From CAIOJG01 sp964477455 (GTDB lineage Bacteria; Patescibacteriota; Patescibacteriia; Magasanikbacterales; GWA2-37-8): a stretch of DNA of 5,011 nt. Positions 1 through 4,123 of this stretch are shown piece by piece. The stretch is from the NCBI GenBank assembly GCA_964477455.1, contig CAYZHG010000012.1, positions 1-5,011 of the forward strand. The letters are read 5' to 3'. Within the stretch, counting starts at the first letter, position 1. Each line of letters opens with the position of its first letter. The notes under the pieces were generated by a model that saw only the letters and a list, made by a program, of their open reading frames with translations, was not told where the DNA came from and searched no databases. The position numbers were made by a program, and so were the translations under genes.

Positions 1-1
1 A

Positions 2-31
2 GCTCGTAAAAAAATGATGGGTATCAAATAA
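2..31 (+). CDS. 3' end of an unidentified upstream gene (partial)
   Basis: One frame gives ten codons, reading ARKKMMGIK and then TAA, and this stop lies a single base before the alr ATG. Such spacing is typical of an operon partner, and the basic tail looks like an ordinary bacterial C-terminus. The other two forward frames also reach stops within the first 15 bases, so the frame choice rests on the close junction alone. The protein cannot be identified from this fragment. Confidence 0.35.
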   Translation, partial: ARKKMMGIK

Positions 32-32
32 T

Positions 33-1145
33 ATGCTGACACAAGTCGTGATCAATAGGAAAGCGATTGAACACAATATTAAACAATTCAAAAAACTGAT
101 AGGCAAAGATGTATTACTGATGCCAGTAGTAAAGTCCAACGCCTACGGTCACGGAATGATTGAGGTTGCAAAAATTTGCGACCTCAATTCTTTTGTTGAT
201 AGAATTTGTGTGGTGAATCTAGATGAAGCTATTCATCTGATTAGCGCAGGTATAAAAAAGCCAATCATGATTTTGAGCTTTTACGAACTTGATGCCAAAA
301 AAATTAAAATTGCGATAAAAAATGGTGTTATATTTCCAGTATATCTCAAGGAGCAAACTGTTTTTCTAAATAATATCGCCAAAGCTTTAGGGTGCGATGT
401 GAACGTTCATCTTAAGATAGATACTGGTACCACTAGAATTGGAATTGCACCAAACGACGCTCTGAGTTTTGCTAGTGAGATTGTTGATCTACGATGTTTG
501 CATTTAGAAGGGGCTTGGAGTCATTTTGCTTCTAGCGAAGACGACCTTGAATATACAAAAAAACAACAGACTACGTTTGAGAAGGTGATAGAGGAGTTAG
601 AAAAAAATGATATTTACATTCCAATCAAACATTTTGCTTGTTCAGCGGCGACAATTTTTCACAAAACAGCAAGATACGATGCGATTCGTTTGGGTTTGAG
701 TTTATATGGATTATATCCAAACGAAAAAAGTAAGAGCAACATTAAATTATTACCAGCTCTAAGCTTGAATACAAAAATTATCCAAGTTAAATCTGTTGAG
801 GCCAAAACAAAGATAGGGTACGGCGGGACATATATTACCAAACAAAAATCTACTATTGCAATATTGCCTGTTGGTTATTGGGATGGACTTGACCGAAAAT
901 TATCCAATGTCGGACAGGTGATTGTGAATGGTATAAAATGTCCAATACGCGGCCGAATTTGCATGAATCTAACGATGATTGACATCACTAAAGTAAAAAA
1001 TATTAAGGTCGGGGACGATGTAATTATTATTGGTAAACAGGGTAGTAGCACAATAACCGTCGATGATCTAGCCAAACAAATCGGAACTATCAATTATGAA
1101 GTTGTCGATAGAATCAACCCACTTCTTCCTAGAATAATTGTTTAG
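33..1145 (+). CDS. alr: Alanine racemase (PLP-dependent, fold type III)
   Basis: Cytoplasmic enzyme interconverting L- and D-alanine, supplying D-Ala for peptidoglycan. The 370 residues match the usual family length. An N-terminal TIM barrel carries the PLP lysine K34 in VVKSNAYGHG, then KIDTGTTRIG (128-137), SHFA (163-166) and the arginine of RLGLSLYG (R219), which in this family contacts the PLP pyridine nitrogen. The C-terminal beta domain carries the second catalytic base, Y263 in IGYGGTY, then LPVGYWDGL and GRICMN. Both catalytic residues are present, so the enzyme should be active. The usual CMDQ motif reads CMNL here, Asn replacing Asp at 312. ATG 33 is the first possible start after an in-frame TGA at 15-17. 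No good Shine-Dalgarno sequence is visible; the gene begins one base after an upstream stop and ends two bases before ftsQ, which suggests an operon. Confidence 0.96.
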   Translation: MLTQVVINRKAIEHNIKQFKKLIGKDVLLMPVVKSNAYGHGMIEVAKICDLNSFVDRICVVNLDEAIHLISAGIKKPIMILSFYELDAKKIKIAIKNGVIFPVYLKEQTVFLNNIAKALGCDVNVHLKIDTGTTRIGIAPNDALSFASEIVDLRCLHLEGAWSHFASSEDDLEYTKKQQTTFEKVIEELEKNDIYIPIKHFACSAATIFHKTARYDAIRLGLSLYGLYPNEKSKSNIKLLPALSLNTKIIQVKSVEAKTKIGYGGTYITKQKSTIAILPVGYWDGLDRKLSNVGQVIVNGIKCPIRGRICMNLTMIDITKVKNIKVGDDVIIIGKQGSSTITVDDLAKQIGTINYEVVDRINPLLPRIIV

Positions 1146-1147
1146 AT

Positions 1148-2092
1148 ATGCAACATTTTCATTCCAACAAAAGTTTCAATCAATACAAACCACACCAAAC
1201 ATTTTGGCAAAAGCTCAAAACAAAACGCCAAAAAAGGGAAGTGGCCGGGGATTTAAGACAATCGAGTTTGAAAAATCCATTTAAAAAAGAAGTTTCAACA
1301 CCAAAAAACAAAACAAAAATGGTGTGGGGTTTTTTGATTGTACTTATTTTGAGTTGGATAATACTTATTTTAACTCTTCCATATTTTAAAATTACAAAAA
1401 TAATTATTTCCGGTAATAAAATTACCAAAGCGACAGAAGTCGAAAATTTTATTCGTCAGTTTAATTTTTCTAAAACAAATTATTTTCTTTTTCCAGACAA
1501 ATCAATCGCCAGCAAAATTAGGCAAACTTTTTTATATGAAGGTGTAGAGATTAAAAAGGTTTTTCCAGATACGATACAAGTAGTCGTAAGTGAAAAACCA
1601 GCTAGTATAATATATGACGACAACCAGAGCTATTATTTAATTGATGCCGACGGCAAGATCATTAAACAGCTTAATGAATTTTTAAATACCGGCGACACAA
1701 ACTTTTCGACGTCGACCAGTAGTACGACACTTCAGAACAGCCACTTAACAACCTACCAACAAATCCAGTCAGAATATGGTGATTTTCCAGTAATTTTTAA
1801 CGACAAAACATCAGTTTCCGACGAAAACAAACCTCTTTCATCCAAAGTTATCAAAAATACAGTTGATTGGCAGCGTTTAATAAAGGAACAAGGAATAGGT
1901 GAAGTGAAATATTTTAAAATCGGCGATACAGATTTTAATTTAAAAATATTTTTGAATCAACCATGGTATATATTGGTAAATACTGAATTAGACCAACATG
2001 TGCAATTCAAAAATTTAAAAATAATTTTATCAAACAATAAGCCGGCCGAATATATCGATGTAAGATTTGGCGAAAGAGTTTACTGGAAATAA
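1148..2092 (+). CDS. ftsQ: Cell division protein FtsQ (DivIB), POTRA domain
   Basis: Bitopic inner-membrane divisome protein; in known bacteria it binds FtsB/FtsL and links them to septal wall synthesis. The 314 residues show the family layout. A Lys/Arg-rich cytoplasmic tail (1-57) is followed by one hydrophobic helix (about 58-78, from VWGFLIVLILSW). A POTRA-like segment begins with KITKIIISGNKITKATEV and runs to about 149. The sequence VSEKPASIIY then YYLIDADGKI marks the start of the FtsQ beta domain, which ends in EYIDVRFGERVYWK. The basic tail before the helix predicts cytoplasm-in topology. Between the POTRA domain and the C-terminal strands lies a Ser/Thr-rich stretch (about 181-203) that looks like a flexible insertion. 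The ATG lies two bases after the alr stop without a clear Shine-Dalgarno sequence, so translation may depend on the upstream gene. A terminator follows directly; ftsA and ftsZ are not downstream. Confidence 0.9.
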   Translation: MQHFHSNKSFNQYKPHQTFWQKLKTKRQKREVAGDLRQSSLKNPFKKEVSTPKNKTKMVWGFLIVLILSWIILILTLPYFKITKIIISGNKITKATEVENFIRQFNFSKTNYFLFPDKSIASKIRQTFLYEGVEIKKVFPDTIQVVVSEKPASIIYDDNQSYYLIDADGKIIKQLNEFLNTGDTNFSTSTSSTTLQNSHLTTYQQIQSEYGDFPVIFNDKTSVSDENKPLSSKVIKNTVDWQRLIKEQGIGEVKYFKIGDTDFNLKIFLNQPWYILVNTELDQHVQFKNLKIILSNNKPAEYIDVRFGERVYWK

Positions 2093-2105
2093 AAATTAAT
2101 CTTAG

Positions 2106-2133
2106 AAACCCCGTTTTAAAGCGGGGTTTTTTT
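2106..2133 (+). terminator. Rho-independent terminator after ftsQ
   Basis: AAACCCCG (2106-2113) pairs perfectly with CGGGGTTT (2122-2129), with a short T/A-rich loop that may add one G-U and one U-A pair. Seven T residues run from 2127 to 2133. It lies 13 bases after the ftsQ stop and should end the alr-ftsQ transcript. Confidence 0.92.
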
Positions 2134-2140
2134 ATTTATA
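2128..2140 (+). repeat. Direct repeat copy 1 (13 bp), tail of the ftsQ terminator
   Basis: TTTTTTATTTATA occurs here and again at 4105-4117, each time as the tail of a terminator. The two copies bracket the zinc-ribbon, HNH and recombinase genes. The match is exact over 13 bases but is T/A only, so chance similarity of terminator tails is a fair alternative to an attachment-site duplication. Confidence 0.4.
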
Positions 2141-2144
2141 ATTA

Positions 2145-2173
2145 TTGACAAATTGACTGATGTGTGATAGATT
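2145..2173 (+). promoter_or_regulatory. Sigma-70-type promoter for the zinc-ribbon gene
   Basis: A perfect -35 box TTGACA (2145-2150) is followed by a 17-base spacer and a -10 box TAGATT (2168-2173, 4 of 6 matches to TATAAT). The -10 is preceded by TGA at 2165-2167, which makes an extended -10. Transcription should start near 2180, giving a leader of about 50 bases. The box begins only 12 bases after the ftsQ terminator's T-run, so the next gene appears to be its own transcription unit. Confidence 0.75.
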
Positions 2174-2194
2174 TTTTGTGGTTTTCAATCTGTT

Positions 2195-2224
2195 TGCGCT
2201 AGAAATGGCGCAGCTTAAAGGGAG
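2195..2224 (+). promoter_or_regulatory. Leader hairpin and strong ribosome binding site
   Basis: TGCGC (2195-2199) pairs with GCGCA (2208-2212), with a further T-G pair inside and the loop AGAAAT (2201-2206). Four bases after the stem comes AAAGGGAG (2217-2224), a good Shine-Dalgarno sequence five bases before ATG 2230. It stands out because alr and ftsQ lack such sites. The stem may protect the transcript's 5' end or affect access to the ribosome binding site; this is inference. Confidence 0.6.
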
Positions 2225-2229
2225 TATAC

Positions 2230-2436
2230 ATGGAAGAAGTGATGGTTCTCACAAGATTAGAAAGATATTGTTTCAAGTGTAGTGCAAACAAGGTGCACCA
2301 CGTGACCAACATCGATCTCAGAACAAGGGATGAGGAGGAGAAAACAATCCTGATCAATGTACGCTGTCCGCATTGCGGAACGACCGCAAATCGGATAAAG
2401 TACAAGTACAAGGAGACTTCAACGGACGCCAAGTAA
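2230..2436 (+). CDS. Small zinc-ribbon protein, two CxxC knuckles (DUF5679-like)
   Basis: The 68-residue protein has knuckles CFKC (C14, C17) and CPHC followed by GTT (C46, C49), separated by 28 residues of beta-type sequence; this is a classic four-cysteine zinc ribbon. The arrangement YCxKC ... CPxCGT ... RI resembles the small DUF5679 family, recalled from memory and not tested. There is no signal peptide or membrane segment; the C-terminus is Lys-rich (KYKYKE), so nucleic-acid or ribosome binding is possible but unproven. The start is supported by AAAGGGAG and a dedicated promoter. By count the gene is about 45% GC, with about 57% G/C at third positions, clearly higher than the A/T-ending codons of its neighbours. 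That may reflect foreign origin or strong expression. Confidence 0.8.
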   Translation: MEEVMVLTRLERYCFKCSANKVHHVTNIDLRTRDEEEKTILINVRCPHCGTTANRIKYKYKETSTDAK

Positions 2437-2451
2437 GGAGGTGGGGGGGGG
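2434..2451 (+). other. Shine-Dalgarno-like TAAGGAGGT running into a G9 tract
   Basis: The stop TAA of the zinc-ribbon gene is the first part of TAAGGAGGT, an almost perfect complement of the 16S rRNA 3' end. Nine G residues follow (2443-2451). No ATG, GTG or TTG lies at a usable distance downstream, so it does not serve a recognisable gene. A G9 run is striking in AT-rich DNA and is prone to slippage. Confidence 0.55.
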
Positions 2452-2460
2452 CAAACAGAC

Positions 2461-2506
2461 GAGGTTTTTGGTGACATTTTTTCCTCAAAAAAAGTCACAA
2501 TACCTC
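2461..2506 (+). repeat. Nested imperfect inverted repeat, possible terminator
   Basis: The inner stem pairs GTGAC (2471-2475) with GTCAC (2494-2498), then T6 (2477-2482) with A6 (2487-2492) around the loop CCTC, with one A-A mismatch. An outer stem pairs GAGGT (2461-2465) with ACCTC (2502-2506) across a small asymmetric internal loop. It lies 25 bases after the zinc-ribbon stop. The T-run sits within the stem rather than after it, so it is not a standard intrinsic terminator, though it could stabilise the 3' end of the mRNA. Confidence 0.6.
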
Positions 2507-2688
2507 AAATATAATACGTTTTTAGAGGTTTTGATGAATAGAGTGCTACTTTGGCATCTTTTATCAAAAAGAGGGTGCTAGGGAGCTTTTTAGAGATACA
2601 GACGTGACGGTGTGACTGAGAACAAATAGTATCTAATATTTATTGATCGTCATAGTTAGTTATTGGAAAAAACAAAATTAAGCCAAGT

Positions 2689-2723
2689 AAATAAAATATC
2701 ATAAATTAAATGATATTTTATTT
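2689..2723. repeat. Perfect 14-bp inverted repeat with 7-base spacer
   Basis: AAATAAAATATCAT (2689-2702) is the exact reverse complement of 2710-2723, with spacer AAATTAA (2703-2709). A T-run continues to 2727. The two arms around a short AT-rich spacer resemble the layout of tyrosine recombinase core sites, where arms of about 11 bp flank 6-8 bp, and a recombinase gene lies about 400 bases away. An A/T-only hairpin acting as a weak terminator is the alternative. Confidence 0.6.
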
Positions 2724-2784
2724 TTTTAATTATAAGTCTGAGAGATAGTAGAGAAGTAGTAAAAACGTAAGTGGATAAGTATAC

Positions 2785-2813
2785 TTTACAGTTCTTTAGT
2801 ACTGTTATATAAT
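2785..2813 (+). promoter_or_regulatory. Sigma-70-type promoter for the HNH-recombinase unit
   Basis: The -35 box TTTACA (2785-2790, 5 of 6 matches) is followed by 17 bases and a perfect -10 TATAAT (2808-2813). Transcription should start near 2820, about 34 bases before ATG 2854. An interrupted dyad, ACAGT (2788-2792) and ACTGT (2801-2805), fills most of the spacer and could be an operator. A second TATAAT at 2818-2823 has only a poor -35 at proper distance. Confidence 0.65.
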
Positions 2814-2839
2814 TGAGTATAATAACTCTTACACTCAAT
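2812..2839 (+). repeat. Inverted repeat across the likely transcription start
   Basis: ATTGAGT (2812-2818) and ACTCAAT (2833-2839) are exact reverse complements. GAGT (2815-2818) can also pair with ACTC at 2825-2828. The repeat begins inside the -10 box, spans the predicted start point and ends 14 bases before ATG 2854. It could be a repressor site or a leader fold; this is inference from position only. Confidence 0.45.
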
Positions 2840-2853
2840 AACATATATAGAAT

Positions 2854-3119
2854 ATGCGCTTAAATAGAATGAAATCTATTGGAATAGCATTTAAACAACC
2901 CGAGGCATCTCTCCTAAGCTCAGGTATGAAGTTTTACAAAGAGATGGCTATAGATGTGTTCTTTGCGGCCAAGACGCCTTAAACGACCGTTTAGAGGTCG
3001 ATCATATTAAACCCGTGGTCGCTGGTGGTACAAATGAAATAAAAAACCTCAGAACATTGTGTTCAGAGTGTAATAAAGGTAAAATGTTATTAGAAGAAAG
3101 AAACATAATTGCAAAATGA
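2854..3119 (+). pseudogene. HNH endonuclease, small, frame broken near 2900
   Basis: Reading 2895-3116 gives an unmistakable HNH nuclease domain. RGISPKLRYEVLQRDGYRC leads into the zinc knuckle CVLC (codons at 2955 and 2964), then LEVDHIKP with the Asp-His pair (3000-3005), GGTNEIKNLRTL, and a second knuckle CSEC followed by NKGK (3060, 3069). The frame is closed upstream by TAA at 2892-2894 and has no ATG, GTG or TTG before the domain. The frame starting at ATG 2854 (MRLNRMKSIGIAFKQP) overlaps it. Restoring one base at CCC 2899-2901 would join the two into an 88-residue protein reading FKQPRGISPK, a natural junction. This may be a real frameshift, a sequencing error or an unusual start. Its TGA overlaps the recombinase ATG as ATGA, implying cotranscription and translational coupling. 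HNH domains occur in homing, phage, restriction and CRISPR enzymes; the role here is unknown. Confidence 0.8.
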
Positions 3120-4075
3120 CTTATATGACTATACAACTACCAAACCTAGACGATTATTTACTTCATTTAAAAGCAGACAATTTTTCACCTGAAACTTGCT
3201 ATAATTATGAACGTGATTTGCATACATTTGAATATTTTATCAGCACTGATATAAAAAAATCTTTTGATAAATTAGATAAAAAAGATATTTTACGATACAA
3301 AGCATTTTTACACTCCAATGACAGAAAAACTGCCAACGAAAATGACGTTAAACAAAGTCTAAGTAGTTATTCTGTAAATCGTATTCTATCTTCCCTACGC
3401 TCATACCTAAAGTTCCTTGAGGAAATTGAGTATAATAATATTTCGATTTCTGCGTCGTCAATAAAATTAATTAAAACAGAAAAAAAATATGCGCGCGTAC
3501 CAGAGTTTGAACAACTAATAAAACTTATTGAAGCACCTACAAAATACGAAACAAAAATACAGGTCGCCCTAAGAAACCGCGCCATGCTCGAAACACTCTT
3601 CGCTACTGGTATGCGTATCTCTGAATTATTATCATTAAAGGTAGTTCAAATCGACCAAACTGGGAAAATATACGTGATGGGTAAAGGAAAAAAACAACGC
3701 TTTGTATATTTAACTCCACGAGCACTCACCCACTTAAAAAATTATTTAGCCAAGAGAGGAAGTACCTCTGATATGTTATTTGTGCCTTATCGAGGACGTA
3801 ATAATAATGATAAAAACAAAAAACTTTCCGCAAATTATTTACAGTTTAAAATCAAAAGATATCGTGAATTGTTAGACATCAATCTACCAATTAGCGCCCA
3901 TACTTTAAGACACAGTTTTGCAACATTTTTGGCAGAAAAAGGAGCAAACCCCGCTGCGATACAAATATTATTAGGACACGAATCTCTAGATACTACTACT
4001 AGATATGTCCATGCATCAGACCGATATGCTGAAAAAACTCACCACGAGTTTCACCCATTATTTAATGACAAATAA
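3116..4075 (+). CDS. XerC/XerD-type tyrosine recombinase (integrase)
   Basis: DNA-cutting and rejoining enzyme of the tyrosine recombinase family, 319 residues against roughly 300 for Xer proteins. The N-terminal SAM-like core-binding domain (about 7-105) includes YLLHLKADNFSPET and VNRILSSLRSYLKFL. The catalytic domain holds the complete set: R167 in ATGMRISELL, K190 in GKGKKQR, H262 and R265 in SAHTLRHSFAT, H288 in LLGHESLDTTTRY, and nucleophile Y297. It should therefore be active. The length and the lack of an arm-binding extension favour Xer (chromosome dimer resolution) or a simple integrase over lambda-type enzymes. The start at 3116 overlaps the HNH stop; ATG 3125 is an alternative. 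Codon use is A/T-rich like alr and ftsQ, giving no sign of recent transfer. XerC, XerD or element integrase cannot be separated from sequence alone. Confidence 0.93.
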   Translation: MTYMTIQLPNLDDYLLHLKADNFSPETCYNYERDLHTFEYFISTDIKKSFDKLDKKDILRYKAFLHSNDRKTANENDVKQSLSSYSVNRILSSLRSYLKFLEEIEYNNISISASSIKLIKTEKKYARVPEFEQLIKLIEAPTKYETKIQVALRNRAMLETLFATGMRISELLSLKVVQIDQTGKIYVMGKGKKQRFVYLTPRALTHLKNYLAKRGSTSDMLFVPYRGRNNNDKNKKLSANYLQFKIKRYRELLDINLPISAHTLRHSFATFLAEKGANPAAIQILLGHESLDTTTRYVHASDRYAEKTHHEFHPLFNDK

Positions 4076-4110
4076 AAAAATACCTCCGACTTAAATCGGA
4101 GGGATTTTTT
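4074..4110. terminator. Bidirectional terminator between the recombinase gene and ddl
   Basis: CCTCCGA (4083-4089) pairs perfectly with TCGGAGG (4096-4102) around a 6-base loop. T6 follows at 4105-4110 for plus-strand transcripts, and A7 at 4074-4080 supplies a T-run for minus-strand transcripts. Its position between two convergent genes fits use by both. Confidence 0.9.
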
Positions 4111-4117
4111 ATTTATA
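4105..4117 (+). repeat. Direct repeat copy 2 (13 bp), tail of the convergent terminator
   Basis: TTTTTTATTTATA is identical to 2128-2140 and in the same orientation. It lies just before the ddl stop codon. See copy 1 for the attachment-site hypothesis and its weakness. Confidence 0.4.
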
Positions 4118-4123
4118 CTAATT

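Larger units (their letters stand above)
2437..2784. other. Intergenic region without a convincing gene (about 350 bp)
   Basis: No frame on either strand gives a protein with recognisable features, and no tRNA-like or rRNA-like segment was seen. The region contains the G9 tract, the nested hairpin at 2461-2506, a second GAGGT at 2525-2529 that could pair with ACCTC at 2502-2506, and a perfect 14-bp inverted repeat at 2689-2723. A TATAAT at 2510-2515 lacks a -35 partner. A 15-codon frame at 2534-2581 is too short to call. An unrecognised non-coding RNA or a recombination site is possible. Confidence 0.6.

Noticed and set aside
2199..2498. Minus-strand open frame of 99 codons over the zinc-ribbon gene
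   Set aside because: It is antisense to a gene with a promoter, ribosome site and zinc knuckles. Its run of prolines only reflects the G9 tract, and it has no domain features.
2534..2581. Fifteen-codon frame (MNRVLLWHLLSKRGC) preceded by GAGG
   Set aside because: Too short, with only a partial Shine-Dalgarno match; chance is likely. A leader peptide is conceivable but unsupported.
2659..2842. Distant inverted match GTTATTG (2659-2665) and CAATAAC (2836-2842)
   Set aside because: Seven bases at a distance of about 170 in AT-rich DNA is expected by chance.
2656..2844. Minus-strand open frame of 62 codons, hydrophobic
   Set aside because: It has no ribosome binding site, overlaps the inverted repeat and the promoter of the HNH unit, and its hydrophobic content follows from AT-rich DNA.
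2437..2853. CRISPR array, tRNA or integron cassette array
   Set aside because: No regularly spaced repeats, no tRNA-like T-arm sequence, and no set of attC-type sites could be found.
2890..2896. TTTAAAC, a known -1 ribosomal frameshift heptamer, just before the HNH domain
   Set aside because: The codon phase is wrong. The incoming frame reads TTT AAA, and a -1 slip there would enter TAA at 2892-2894. It cannot join the ATG 2854 frame to the HNH frame.
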